This document shows positions 1-9,358 of a stretch of DNA of 64,000 nt, piece by piece. Positions within the stretch are counted from its first letter, which is position 1. Every line of letters starts with the position of its first letter. The notes below the pieces were generated by a model that was not told the origin of the DNA, made no database searches, and saw nothing but the letters and a program-made list of their open reading frames with translations. Source of the DNA: Bacteriovorax sp. Seq25_V (lineage in GTDB: Bacteria > Bdellovibrionota > Bacteriovoracia > Bacteriovoracales > Bacteriovoracaceae). The DNA is taken from contig NZ_AUNI01000015.1 of the NCBI RefSeq assembly GCF_000447795.1, forward strand, positions 62,001-126,000, given 5' to 3'. A program made the position numbers and the translations under genes.

Positions 1-35
1 TATGTATGGCTCAATTTTAATATAGGGGGGCTTTC

Positions 36-533
36 ATGAAATTATTTATCGCTGGGTTAGTAGCTGGACTACTTTCTTTATCTATTCTTGCTTCGGGTCT
101 CGACCTTGATGTTGCAAGACAACAAGTTTCTAAAACTTATGCTGAAGCAAGAGCTCTTTCAGAGTTTGGATACTCAGATTACACGCTTTACATGGGATCT
201 CTTGGAGCTTCTACAGAGGATTCAATTTACTCTGCAATTTTAAATGAATATACAGGCTATAATGCTCCACACAAGTACCTTGATGTAAGAGAAGTTTCTA
301 TTGCTGATGCGGCTAGTACAATTGAAACTAGTTTCGCGAATATTTCGAAGAAAAATGGAGCTAGAGAATTACTAAATTCTTTAAAAGCTGATTTAGTTGA
401 TCTGATCAAGAAGAATGATCTATCAATTTACAAAATTGAGCATGAAGGTGGATTTGCTGGCTGTAAAGAGACGGCTCTTGTAGATCATAGCGCTTACAAA
501 ATTCTTATTTTTGGGTCTTGTTGGTCAGAATAA
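36..533 (+). CDS. exported hypothetical protein, 165 aa
   Basis: I do not recognise a family. The first ~19 residues form a signal peptide (Lys at position 2, then a Leu/Ala/Gly-rich core ending near LASG), so the protein is probably exported. The mature part is mixed alpha/beta in character and has only two cysteines, both near the C-terminus (AGCKE and GSCW), which could form a disulfide. The ATG is preceded by the G-rich ribosome binding site AGGGGG at a normal distance, which supports this start. Its 3' end overlaps the 3' end of the convergent next gene by 9 bases. The role is unknown. Confidence 0.75.
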   Translation: MKLFIAGLVAGLLSLSILASGLDLDVARQQVSKTYAEARALSEFGYSDYTLYMGSLGASTEDSIYSAILNEYTGYNAPHKYLDVREVSIADAASTIETSFANISKKNGARELLNSLKADLVDLIKKNDLSIYKIEHEGGFAGCKETALVDHSAYKILIFGSCWSE

Positions 534-1073
534 TTTTTTTAATTCTTCAATTGTTTGCTGGTTATACAGGTTTACTCGTAAGCTTGTATAAGCAGCGTTC
601 TTTACGACATCATTCTCAAATTCTTTTTTAGTCGCACCAGAAATCGCGTCGACCATTTCAGTAGGGTGACCAACCTTTTTAAAAATTTCAGGGTTCAAAG
701 CAAGGATCATATCGAGTTTTTGATAATCTTTATCCGTAAATCTTGCATGATATTTTTTTGTTAAGCCAGGAATAGACTTCAACTTAACTAGTACCTTATC
801 TTGATTATAAAAGAGCGTAAAAATTACGGGAAGACATTCACTATTACAGCCTGTGGTTGTCGTTATTTCTCTGATATAGCCGATAGTTTTATTCTTAGAG
901 TTTTTAGCAACAAGTAGTTCCGTATTGATTGGATTATCACTAATTGGATCAGGAATTTTTTTAGAATCTGTTTTAGCTAAATCAAGGAAAACCCCTTGGT
1001 AAAATTTTAGTTTCTCAGGGCCCGGATTGGCAAAAATAGATAAAGAAATTAGTGCAAAAATAATTGTTCTCAT
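525..1073 (-). CDS. exported protein with an FMN-binding-like SGAT motif
   Basis: A short signal peptide (about 15 residues, ending SIFA) is followed by a ~165-residue domain. Near the C-terminus is VDAISGATKK. This resembles the D-x-[IV]-[ST]-G-A-T motif of FMN-binding domains (NqrC/RnfG type), in which the Thr carries covalent FMN. Two cysteines flank a short loop (GCNSEC, roughly residues 75-80). A flavin-carrying periplasmic electron-transfer role is an inference from this one motif; the rest of the sequence was not recognised. It is transcribed convergently to the preceding gene with overlapping ends. Confidence 0.6.
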   Translation of the reverse strand: MRTIIFALISLSIFANPGPEKLKFYQGVFLDLAKTDSKKIPDPISDNPINTELLVAKNSKNKTIGYIREITTTTGCNSECLPVIFTLFYNQDKVLVKLKSIPGLTKKYHARFTDKDYQKLDMILALNPEIFKKVGHPTEMVDAISGATKKEFENDVVKNAAYTSLRVNLYNQQTIEELKKLF

Positions 1074-1265
1074 TAGCTAATAATAACCTTAACGTCTGTG
1101 ACTAGGCCAATAGGTAAATCTTTTATGAGTGTCTAAGGATTTGACAGTGTCTAAAATTTTCACCTATTTAGTTGATGTGTCATCATGATATCAGTAGCTT
1201 AACTGTTTGATTTGATGAAGTGAGTTGGCCCAGCTCTTGCTTATATATCTGTACTTGGGGGAAGT

Positions 1266-4200
1266 ATGAATATTAGCAAAATCTGCACAGCAATTTTTAT
1301 TTTCATCTGTTCATTTCAGATGGCATTTGCTGCACCAATTAGAGATTTAAGTTCAATCAATACAATGGACGCGGAAGAGGTTATTGGGCGCCTTGTTGAA
1401 TTTAAAAATGCAGTAAGAGGAAACCCAAGTTGTGTTGAAAGTGAAGAGGAAGAGTCTAGTGTAGATGAAGCCTTAACTACAGAAGCACCATCTTACTATA
1501 GTTATTTAGAAACATTTAAGCAAAACTCATGTACTGCAACTTCCAATACAGTAGAAGAGCAGTTTCAATCTACTCCAAAAAAGTGCAAGAGCGAACCAAG
1601 TTTTGTAGAAAGATTAGTTAAAGAAATTTCAGAAGTTAAGATTGAAGATAATGAAGAATTAGATATCGCAAAATTTAGATCAATGATTCAAGTAGTTGTT
1701 GAAAGAGCGAATAAATATAAGAGAATGGTTGAGGATTTCCTAATCTCAAGTGCTGATGAGCAAGAAAAACGTGATGTTGTACTTGCTTATATGGATAGTG
1801 TTGTTGTTGCAATGAGAGATGTTTTCGTTGTTTTAAGGCCACATTCTTCTCTTTCTGGTTATTTTGCAGCTAATTTCTTTGTGAAAATTCCTTCTGGTTT
1901 ATTTGAAGAATATACTGATGACTTCGACTACTTAAAACTAGGTAAGAATCCTTCAACAGATCCATACTTTTTTAATGTTAATGATAATGGTGATTACCTT
2001 GAAGTTTCATTTGATCAACATGCTATGGCGAGAAGAGATATTCAAACTATCGTTCAATATCCAATGGCAAAGAACTATCTTTATGCATTAAGACTTATGA
2101 CGATCCAAATGATGGCATCTCAAATTAAAACTTATGATGTTATCGCTGGAAACCATAATTCACCAATTCAAATGCCGAAATCATGTTCAGTTAATAAGGC
2201 AAATGGTGTTTGGCCAAGCGAGTTGAACCTTGAAGTACGTGAAGATATTAGTGAAGGTTACCTAGATTCTGTTTTAGAAAATCACGGATTAATTTACAAT
2301 GGTAGTAATGACCTTGTAATGAATTACTATATTGAAGACTCGAAAATTAACCCATTAAAAGATGCGATGTATGGAACTGTAGAGTTTAATAACTATACAA
2401 ATGCAAACAAGGCAGAAAAATCGAATACAAATTATACTCCATATTTGAAGCCAAGCTTTGATGATATCACTGTTTACTCAAAGTTTATGGAAATGAAAAA
2501 AGGTATCGCAACTTGGGAATACTCATATCAGTCACAAGCAACAAGAAAATCAAAGTCAGTTACTAAGCAGTATAAAGATGTTCTTCTTCTTAATGAAGTT
2601 ATCTCTGAGGAGAGTCCATATAAGTTTATTGAAGTACAAGCTGGAGATAAAAAAGTACAATTAAGACCATTCACTCTTAATGCTTCACCTTACATCTCAC
2701 ATAAGATGCAAGAGTTAGGTGCTACAAATATCGTTGATATTATTCCTACAGATGTTAAAGCAGAATTAAAATCGCATAAAATGAAACTTAATATTCCATC
2801 TCTATACAGCCCAAGCGCATATAGAAACTGGGGACTAAATAAGATTCACTCTGTAGTGAAAAGTCTTGTGAATGAGAAAGATGCAAAGTCTCCATATGTT
2901 AGAAGCTTTATTAAAGCTTGTCAGATTTCGTATCACCCATTTTGTGGACAAAATAAGAATCAAGATCTTTATAAGCACCTGGATGATTATCTATCAAAGT
3001 TTAATGTTGATGGAAAAGTTCTTCCAATTTCAAAATTAAATGAACTGGGACTGGAAAAAGACTACAGACTACTACATTTTCTTTGGAATGAGTTAAGAGA
3101 TGCTCACGGTCTGATCCCGGAAGCAAATATTAATGAGTACGATTATCTAGTAGACCAAATGAACGTACTTAATCCAATTGCAAGAGCAAGGTTAAGCTAT
3201 CTTCTAGCAAGAAGAGACTTAGTAGCACTACTAAATGGGAAGAAGCCAACATATGCAAAAACAGCTCGTGGATCAAGAATGACGAGAGACTATACTTGTC
3301 ACAGAAATAACGTTTCAGGGCAAATCGCACGTCTTGATAAAGCAGCAGCTACATTACTTTTAGATAAGAAGCTAAGACCAGACTTTTTCACTTCATACTT
3401 AAATTCTGATGACAGCAAAGAGCTTTGGGCAAAAACAATTGAAGATGTTGACAGCAATAGCTCTCAACTATTTACAGCAAAGTTAGATGAGAAAAAAGTT
3501 TATAACTACCTACAAGATATCTCGTTCAAGACAATCCTTGATGGATCAGATGTTAAAAATGCGATAAGCGATATCATGAATGGTGAAATTAAATCTGAAA
3601 ATGAAGATGCAATCGATGAATCACTTGATTCTCAAGAAGTAGACAGAATTGCATTCTTTAGAGATTTAATGAAGGAAGCAAAGCATGAGGATAGAATTGC
3701 AATGTATCTTGATAGAGCAAGTGAATTTGGGATTCAAGATGATCTTTCTCTAAAAGAGCAAATCCTAGCAGTTGATATGACTCTAAAGAGACATCTTTAT
3801 AGAGATGTAATGCAAAGAGCTGCAGTTGAAAGAAAAGAACAAACTTATAAAAAATTAGAAGATATCTGTAATACAGATGAGAATGATCACGAAGGTTTAA
3901 AAGAGCATTTTTATGCAACAATGAAAGTTCAAGATAACTTAAATCAAATGATTGGGTTAAATGGAGCACCAGCGGAAATTCTAGAGAAAATCAACTCAAT
4001 GTCAGATGAAGAGTGGCAAAATACAGGACTAGCAATCGGTGGTTTCCTGGTTGGTATGGCCGGAGTTATGCTTGCTGGTTCATGTGCCGTTTTAACTGGT
4101 GGACTTTGTGGAATCGCGGTAGCTGGACTGGTAACTGCTGGGATGGGTGCTCAAACTTACGTGTTTAAGAGTGAAGTAGGGATGAAGCTTAGAGCTAACC

Positions 4201-5792
4201 AGAGTGTTAGTCACGTTGAGGAGATGTCTGATCTTGGTTACACAGGTTCACTTGCTTCTGATAATGTTTCTAGAAGTTGGGCATGGGCAGTTATTGAGGG
4301 TGTTAGTATTATTCCTCTTGTTGGTCTATTCGCTCGTGGTGTGAATATGGGCGCGAAGATGACAAAAGAAAGTATCAAGGCAATTGTGCTCAATGCTTCA
4401 AAAGACAATCTTTCAAATGTATTCAAGCATGCTGGGAAATCTGCAAGAACAATCGTTGATGAAGCAGATGTAAACTTAGCTCGTGTTGTTCTAGGATTTG
4501 ATTCTTACTCAGATAAGGTAAGACACTTATTCAATGGTAAGACTTTAGAAGATGCATCACTTGCAATTAAAAATGCATCATTAACTGGTGAGCAAGTTGT
4601 AGCACTTCAAAATAAAATTTCTAAGATTCAGAGAATGCACTCTGCTGGAAGACTAAGTGCTGGAAAGATGAAGGAACTTACAAAGAGAATCCTTACAGAA
4701 GTTCAAGAGTTAGCAATTAAAAATAGTGATGGTCTTTATAAGTATACTAGTAATGTTGTAACTGACATGTCTTTCAAGTCAGTAGATAAGCAAATGGCTA
4801 AAACAGTAGCTAAGTATTTTGGCGGAAATCCATCTGAGATGAGAGGGTTTATGGGAAGCTACATGAAAAAGTTTCTTCCTAAAAAATCAGGAATTTCTAA
4901 AGTAGCAAAAGCCAAAGCTGGGTACGAAGCAGCGAAAGAAGGAAAGTTTTTAACAGGTACTAACTGGATCAGACAAGCTTGGTATGAAAATACTTATAAC
5001 ATGGCTAAGAATGAAACTTCTTTTTTAAGAATCTATGATGAATTATCAAAACTTCCAAAAGCTGAATTTGAAAGCTATCTTGTGAAGAATGCTGATGAAT
5101 TGACGGATATTTTTGTTAAGGCTCCTCTAAGAAAAAGAGATCTTCCATACTTATTTATTCAAGGTGGACCACATATGGGGGGAATCCTAAATGGAAGAAG
5201 ACTACCAGGAATTCAGGAAATTGGTGAAGCAGTAGTAGTAAGAAAAATCTTCAATGCAAGAGCAAGACTAATTTCAGAAAGTGCAAAGGCGTCAGCAAGA
5301 GAAGTTCTTGGAGAAAGTAAGGTTCTTGCAGCAGATACACTTTCTCAGATTTTTAAAGCGTTCCATTCAACAACAAGAGAGAATGCTGTAAAGTTAGGTG
5401 GGACTGAAGGTAAAAATTTACTTAAAGAGTTAGCGGGAGTTAGAAAAATCGTTCTTGATTCAATGTATGAAGGATTAAACAAATCGCCGAAGTATATGGA
5501 TCTTTTAAAGAAAAATGGAGTAAATGTATTTATTGATGGAAAGCTCAATAAAAAGCTTCTTAATAATCTTCTTTATGAAAGTAATAACATAAAGTCAGAA
5601 GTTTATGCTGATCTTTTATGGGGACTTGTTGATACAAAGAATATTTTTAAGATGAAAGAATTTGAATTCATTGCATACAAAGTGATGAGAGAGACAGTTA
5701 AAGATACAAGCGTAATCGGAATTCAAAAATATTTAGCGATGGTTAAGGTTCTGTTAATGAAAGATAGCCTAGGTGTTGTTGAATTATTCTAA
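1266..5792 (+). CDS. giant exported protein of unknown function, 1508 aa
   Basis: An N-terminal signal peptide (~22 residues, ending AFA) is followed by ~900 mostly helical polar residues. A Gly/Ala-rich hydrophobic stretch lies at about 921-962 (contains GGFLVGMAGVML) and a second hydrophobic segment at about 1004-1026. Another ~480 helical, Lys-rich residues follow. Cysteines are sparse and mostly in the N-terminal 900 residues. I recognise no catalytic motif. The layout (exported N-terminal part, internal membrane-active hairpin, long C-terminal part) resembles large secreted effectors, but that is an inference. A GGGGGA ribosome binding site lies 5-6 bases upstream of the ATG. No neighbour is obviously co-transcribed. 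Confidence 0.85.
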   Translation: MNISKICTAIFIFICSFQMAFAAPIRDLSSINTMDAEEVIGRLVEFKNAVRGNPSCVESEEEESSVDEALTTEAPSYYSYLETFKQNSCTATSNTVEEQFQSTPKKCKSEPSFVERLVKEISEVKIEDNEELDIAKFRSMIQVVVERANKYKRMVEDFLISSADEQEKRDVVLAYMDSVVVAMRDVFVVLRPHSSLSGYFAANFFVKIPSGLFEEYTDDFDYLKLGKNPSTDPYFFNVNDNGDYLEVSFDQHAMARRDIQTIVQYPMAKNYLYALRLMTIQMMASQIKTYDVIAGNHNSPIQMPKSCSVNKANGVWPSELNLEVREDISEGYLDSVLENHGLIYNGSNDLVMNYYIEDSKINPLKDAMYGTVEFNNYTNANKAEKSNTNYTPYLKPSFDDITVYSKFMEMKKGIATWEYSYQSQATRKSKSVTKQYKDVLLLNEVISEESPYKFIEVQAGDKKVQLRPFTLNASPYISHKMQELGATNIVDIIPTDVKAELKSHKMKLNIPSLYSPSAYRNWGLNKIHSVVKSLVNEKDAKSPYVRSFIKACQISYHPFCGQNKNQDLYKHLDDYLSKFNVDGKVLPISKLNELGLEKDYRLLHFLWNELRDAHGLIPEANINEYDYLVDQMNVLNPIARARLSYLLARRDLVALLNGKKPTYAKTARGSRMTRDYTCHRNNVSGQIARLDKAAATLLLDKKLRPDFFTSYLNSDDSKELWAKTIEDVDSNSSQLFTAKLDEKKVYNYLQDISFKTILDGSDVKNAISDIMNGEIKSENEDAIDESLDSQEVDRIAFFRDLMKEAKHEDRIAMYLDRASEFGIQDDLSLKEQILAVDMTLKRHLYRDVMQRAAVERKEQTYKKLEDICNTDENDHEGLKEHFYATMKVQDNLNQMIGLNGAPAEILEKINSMSDEEWQNTGLAIGGFLVGMAGVMLAGSCAVLTGGLCGIAVAGLVTAGMGAQTYVFKSEVGMKLRANQSVSHVEEMSDLGYTGSLASDNVSRSWAWAVIEGVSIIPLVGLFARGVNMGAKMTKESIKAIVLNASKDNLSNVFKHAGKSARTIVDEADVNLARVVLGFDSYSDKVRHLFNGKTLEDASLAIKNASLTGEQVVALQNKISKIQRMHSAGRLSAGKMKELTKRILTEVQELAIKNSDGLYKYTSNVVTDMSFKSVDKQMAKTVAKYFGGNPSEMRGFMGSYMKKFLPKKSGISKVAKAKAGYEAAKEGKFLTGTNWIRQAWYENTYNMAKNETSFLRIYDELSKLPKAEFESYLVKNADELTDIFVKAPLRKRDLPYLFIQGGPHMGGILNGRRLPGIQEIGEAVVVRKIFNARARLISESAKASAREVLGESKVLAADTLSQIFKAFHSTTRENAVKLGGTEGKNLLKELAGVRKIVLDSMYEGLNKSPKYMDLLKKNGVNVFIDGKLNKKLLNNLLYESNNIKSEVYADLLWGLVDTKNIFKMKEFEFIAYKVMRETVKDTSVIGIQKYLAMVKVLLMKDSLGVVELF

Positions 5793-5800
5793 AAAGATCT

Positions 5801-5823
5801 CGCCACGAATAGATCGTGGCGAA
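5801..5823. other. 9-bp stem-loop after the giant gene
   Basis: TCGCCACGA and TCGTGGCGA form a perfect 9-bp stem around a 5-base loop, 8 bases after the stop codon. On the plus strand it is followed by A residues, not U, so it is not a standard intrinsic terminator for the upstream gene. On the minus strand a short T run follows. It may act as an mRNA 3'-end stabiliser or a Rho-assisted stop; both are inference. Confidence 0.5.
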
Positions 5824-5956
5824 AAAATCCTTAAAACCAATTCGTCACAAATTAGCACTTGGTGTTGTTTGTGACTCTAATTAAAATCTAGTGTTGAACA
5901 ATTAAATCTCGTTTAATAAATAAGTTTCACCGAAACAATTCAAAGGAGATTTAAAA

Positions 5957-6448
5957 ATGAAAACAATTGCTATGATTACTTTTGCACTAATTACATCTGC
6001 AGCTTCGGCTTTAACTTACAAAACAACAAATGTTCCAACAATGCTAATGGAAAATGGATTTGAGTTTGAAAGTGTTAAAGTTACAAATATTTGCCAACAG
6101 GCAGATGGTTCATTCAAAACAATCGATAAAGTAAAAAACAAATGTGTTAAATATTCGAGAAATTTTAGAAGTGCCCAAGATTATAGAAATGCTGATAATG
6201 GTTGTCTAAGAACTGGTGCTATTCACCTATTTGCAGCAGAGACTGTTAAGAAAGGTTACTGCGCAGAATGGGGAAGAGAAGATGGTGAGTATGGATGTAT
6301 TAGAATTGCATATAATACAGTTACGAGACCACTTGATTATGTAATCCAAGAAGTGATTATTGATACAAGAGGTGGAGACGATCGTGAAACTAGAGTTATT
6401 AAGAAAGTTCTTTCTAGTGAAGATTATACAATTCCAGCTTGTAACTAG
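5957..6448 (+). CDS. exported hypothetical protein, 163 aa
   Basis: A signal peptide of about 18 residues (MKTIAMITFALI..., cleavage near ASA-LT) precedes a ~145-residue domain with six cysteines (contexts ICQQ, NKCVK, NGCLR, GYCAE, YGCIR, PACN), suggesting up to three disulfides in a periplasmic or secreted protein. No family recognised. The ribosome binding site AAGGAG sits at good spacing before the ATG. The gene stands alone: a stem-loop lies upstream and a strong terminator downstream. Confidence 0.75.
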   Translation: MKTIAMITFALITSAASALTYKTTNVPTMLMENGFEFESVKVTNICQQADGSFKTIDKVKNKCVKYSRNFRSAQDYRNADNGCLRTGAIHLFAAETVKKGYCAEWGREDGEYGCIRIAYNTVTRPLDYVIQEVIIDTRGGDDRETRVIKKVLSSEDYTIPACN

Positions 6449-6465
6449 TCATTAGTTTTGTGTGT

Positions 6466-6498
6466 GATGAAGCATAGGGACCCTGTGCTTCATCTTTC
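6466..6498 (+). terminator. intrinsic terminator
   Basis: GATGAAGCA and TGCTTCATC form the outer stem, AGGG/CCCT continues it inside with one T-G pair between, and TTTCT follows. It lies 17 bases past the stop of the 163-aa exported protein gene. Confidence 0.75.
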
Positions 6499-6636
6499 TA
6501 AGTGTCTAAAAGTATGTCTTTCTTTTTAAAAAGTGTTTTCAGATTACAAAATAAGCTCCTGAAATAATTACAAATTACTACAACAGAAATCTATTTTGAT
6601 GTACAAAATATCTTATTTATTTAAAAAGGAATTACT

Positions 6637-7392
6637 GTGAAACTCCAGGTTATCATTGTCTTAATATTCTCGCTTTCAATTTTTGCTGTTTCTCCTAAAA
6701 TTGACTTAAATGGAGCCAGCGTGGCCATCGAGAACGTTTGTTTTGATAATGGATTTATTCGTGAAAGAAGTGACCTTGCCGCACAGAATGTTTCTCCTGT
6801 TATAAAAAAAATAAACCTAGACTTGGGGTACGGAGAGTATTTTCAGAAAAATGAGGTGATTCAGTCTCAAATTAGATTTTATAATAGAGATTCCCAAAAA
6901 TACGAAATTGCTCAAATTGATGAATGTAAAAATTCAATCTTATCAAAAATACCAAATGAAATAGTTGAAGATAGGGAAGCATCTATCGCTGAGGCCATTA
7001 TTTATGGAAACCTCAAAAATCATGGAATAAACGACACATTCTATGAGAACTGGAGTCTTTATAAAGACTTTGCTGGTTACTTGAACAGTAATGGTAAAAA
7101 GTCTCATATTACTCTAGAAAAGAATTTATCTGAAAAGATAGAGAGTATCGATCCAAGCTCTTATTCTGAGTGGAATGACTTTTCTAAAAAGTATGTTGGA
7201 GGAGAGCAAAGTGGTGGAGGTTCTGGAAAAATAAGAGTCTCATTGAGTCTGGATTCAGACTTTTTAAAGAGAGCGAAAAAGAATAAGGATTTTTTGAATA
7301 GATTTTTAAAGCTTGATACTACTTATGAAAGTGTAATTTTATCAAAGGATAAATTACCCAAGAGCCAGATGTTTATTAAGGAAAAAAAATAA
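6637..7392 (+). CDS. exported hypothetical protein, GTG start, 251 aa
   Basis: The GTG start is chosen because AAGGA lies at good distance and because it begins a clear signal peptide (KLQVIIVLIFSLSIF, cleavage after roughly 17-18 residues). The mature protein is highly charged and has two cysteines, both in the N-terminal half (VCFD, DECK), plus a Gly/Ser-rich linker (GGEQSGGGSGK) near residues 188-198. No family recognised. The stop codon is directly followed by the GTG start of a helix-turn-helix protein, so the two are almost certainly co-transcribed and translationally coupled. Confidence 0.7.
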   Translation: MKLQVIIVLIFSLSIFAVSPKIDLNGASVAIENVCFDNGFIRERSDLAAQNVSPVIKKINLDLGYGEYFQKNEVIQSQIRFYNRDSQKYEIAQIDECKNSILSKIPNEIVEDREASIAEAIIYGNLKNHGINDTFYENWSLYKDFAGYLNSNGKKSHITLEKNLSEKIESIDPSSYSEWNDFSKKYVGGEQSGGGSGKIRVSLSLDSDFLKRAKKNKDFLNRFLKLDTTYESVILSKDKLPKSQMFIKEKK

Positions 7393-8130
7393 GTGCAAGA
7401 AGTTTCCGAACTTTCTACATTGATAGAGGATTTCTTAGCAACAAATAAGAATATCTCAATAAATGCCTTAGCAATGAGAATGAACATTGCTGAGACGACG
7501 TTGCGCCGAATTCGTGGAGGTAATCTTAAAAGATTACCTAATAATGATAATTTGTTAAAAATTATTTTCTATTTATTTAAATCAACAAATTTAAATGAAA
7601 TAAAGAATAAGCTCCCTTCTGGTTTAAGAAACTTCTTCGAAAAAGAGTATTTACTGGTTGAGAACTGTAATGATAATCCTGTCACTGTTTTAGATTCTAA
7701 TATTGTTGATAGCCAGATTACGTACCTCGTTCTAAAGCTAGCCTCTAATCACAGCGGTGTCCATCGTGATGAGATTTTAAGGCTTTTTGGTGAGTTGGGG
7801 ATTATGTCGGCTAGACATTTATCCAAGGCTGATATTCTTTTTGAAGATGACCAAGTTTTTAAAACAAAAATGTCGGCATTTCGCTTACCTGACGATACTT
7901 TTATTAAAAACTTTAAAACAACAGCAGAATTTATAAAGACAGATCCACAAAAGAGAGATGGCCCAAACCTTTATTACAATCTTTCAGAATCACTCAATTT
8001 AGATGGGTTGACTAAGATTCAATCTATTCAAAGAAAAGCGGTAGAAGAAATATGCTTAATCTTAAATGATAAAAGTTACAAAGGTGAGCTGCCAGTTTTT
8101 GCACTCGTCGCTGTTGATACTCTAAAGTGA
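7393..8130 (+). CDS. helix-turn-helix protein, GTG start, 245 aa
   Basis: Residues ~8-60 resemble a Xre/Cro-type helix-turn-helix: ISINALAMRMNI, then AETTLRRIRGG, which would be the recognition helix. This suggests a DNA-binding regulator. The remaining ~185 residues are not recognised and could be a sensor or dimerisation domain. There is no signal peptide or membrane segment. The GTG begins at the base after the upstream stop codon; AAGGA lies 9 bases upstream, inside the previous gene. The tight pairing with an exported protein suggests that the regulator serves that protein or its target, but this is inference. A bidirectional terminator follows. Confidence 0.7.
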   Translation: MQEVSELSTLIEDFLATNKNISINALAMRMNIAETTLRRIRGGNLKRLPNNDNLLKIIFYLFKSTNLNEIKNKLPSGLRNFFEKEYLLVENCNDNPVTVLDSNIVDSQITYLVLKLASNHSGVHRDEILRLFGELGIMSARHLSKADILFEDDQVFKTKMSAFRLPDDTFIKNFKTTAEFIKTDPQKRDGPNLYYNLSESLNLDGLTKIQSIQRKAVEEICLILNDKSYKGELPVFALVAVDTLK

Positions 8131-8140
8131 ATTTTAAAAC

Positions 8141-8175
8141 AAAAAAAAAGCTCCTTGCGGAGCTCCTTTTATTTT
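8141..8175. terminator. bidirectional intrinsic terminator
   Basis: AGCTCC-TTGC-GGAGCT hairpin between convergent genes. A run of nine A on the left gives a strong U-tract for the minus-strand gene; CCTTTTATTTT on the right gives a weaker one for the plus strand. Confidence 0.85.
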
Positions 8176-9137
8176 CTAGAGAAACAACCTTCTCTTTTAA
8201 TGTAATCAAGCTTTGCTAGAAGATCATTTTTTTCCGCTTGGTCAGAAACACTTTCAGCTCTCTTTTCTAGAGTTCTGTAGAATGCATCCATTGTTCCCAT
8301 ATCCTCTTCTTTCATTGTCTTTGCTGTATCTTCAAGTAAGTCTTCCCATAGGTTTAACTCACTTGGAGTTAGACTGTCTGAGAAAATATTGTAAAGTTTG
8401 TGGCCATTGTCTGCATCAAACATATCAGTTGAGCCTGATTTCGTTTTTGAAACTTTTACGATAGCATCATAAACTCTTTTTTGCTCTTCTGTTCCATGCT
8501 TCGGAATCATCAGAAAGTAGATGAACGCTTCTTCATCAGTAGCACTTAAGCTTGGAGCACTTCCAAGTTTTGCTTTAGAAACTTCTGAGTTAATAAATTT
8601 TGATGCAGTCATTGGATCTTTAGCTTTCTTATTCATTTCTTTAAAGATTCTTTGAGAAGCTGGATCTTTAAGTTCATTTAGAGTGAAATTAAAGCCTGTT
8701 TCAGCAAGCTCTTTGTTTACACAAGGAGCACATGCAAGAATTGACTTGCTTCTAACTCCATATCTCTGAGATAAAAGAACTAGACTATTGATCGTTGTTA
8801 CAAGCTCTTCTCTCGTAATTTCCTTAGAGTCTTTTGACATGACTTTCATCAGCTCTGCATACTTCGCTTTGTCTTCTGGGTTAGTGATTAACTTTCCCAT
8901 ATTCTTAAGTTCTTTCATTGAAGCAATTTTGCTAGAGCTTGAAATATCTTGTAGAGAATAACGAACGTTCTTTCCAACCTGTCCGATTACACCGCGATCA
9001 AAAATTCCTCTTGAAGTTAACAGAGTTTCAAGTTGCGCCTTATCTAGTAGTGCATCGAACACTTTTACTACCGATGCTTGTGTCAGAGGACTCACCATAA
9101 GTAGTGAAACTAGGGCGATTGTTTTAAAACACTTCAT
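8169..9137 (-). CDS. exported hypothetical protein, 322 aa
   Basis: A signal peptide of about 21 residues (KCFKTIALVSLLMV..., cleavage near TQA-SV) precedes a ~300-residue, mostly helical, Lys/Glu-rich domain. One CAPC pair lies near residue 135, which could be redox-active or structural. No family recognised. The ribosome binding site AAGGAG is properly placed on the minus strand. The gene is monocistronic, with the terminator immediately after its stop. The role is unknown. Confidence 0.75.
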   Translation of the reverse strand: MKCFKTIALVSLLMVSPLTQASVVKVFDALLDKAQLETLLTSRGIFDRGVIGQVGKNVRYSLQDISSSSKIASMKELKNMGKLITNPEDKAKYAELMKVMSKDSKEITREELVTTINSLVLLSQRYGVRSKSILACAPCVNKELAETGFNFTLNELKDPASQRIFKEMNKKAKDPMTASKFINSEVSKAKLGSAPSLSATDEEAFIYFLMIPKHGTEEQKRVYDAIVKVSKTKSGSTDMFDADNGHKLYNIFSDSLTPSELNLWEDLLEDTAKTMKEEDMGTMDAFYRTLEKRAESVSDQAEKNDLLAKLDYIKREGCFSRK

Positions 9138-9358
9138 TATATATTCTCCTTACAAATATTTTATGCTACGCATCCTATCGGAGCCTAATTTCAAATTCTT
9201 AAGTAGAAAGGTCAAAATGTAAGGAAAAAACTGACAAAATCCAAATAAATCTAACCTAAAATCAGGCACTTAATGCGTGACGAAGTTTTGATTATCTCTA
9301 TTGAAAAAGGTATGCTCTTTGAGCACAAAATAATTGACCCTTTGGCTTGGAGAAGCTT

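Noticed and set aside
1129-1170. Repeated AGTGTCTAA near 1130-1155 as an operator for the giant gene
   Set aside because: Only two short copies, plus one at about 6500, and no clear symmetry; a TTGACA with an imperfect -10 overlaps it, so it may simply be promoter sequence. Not supportable.
3658-3969. A 103-codon minus-strand frame inside the giant gene
   Set aside because: It is a shadow of the 1508-codon gene: Leu/His-rich, with no ribosome binding site and no family match.
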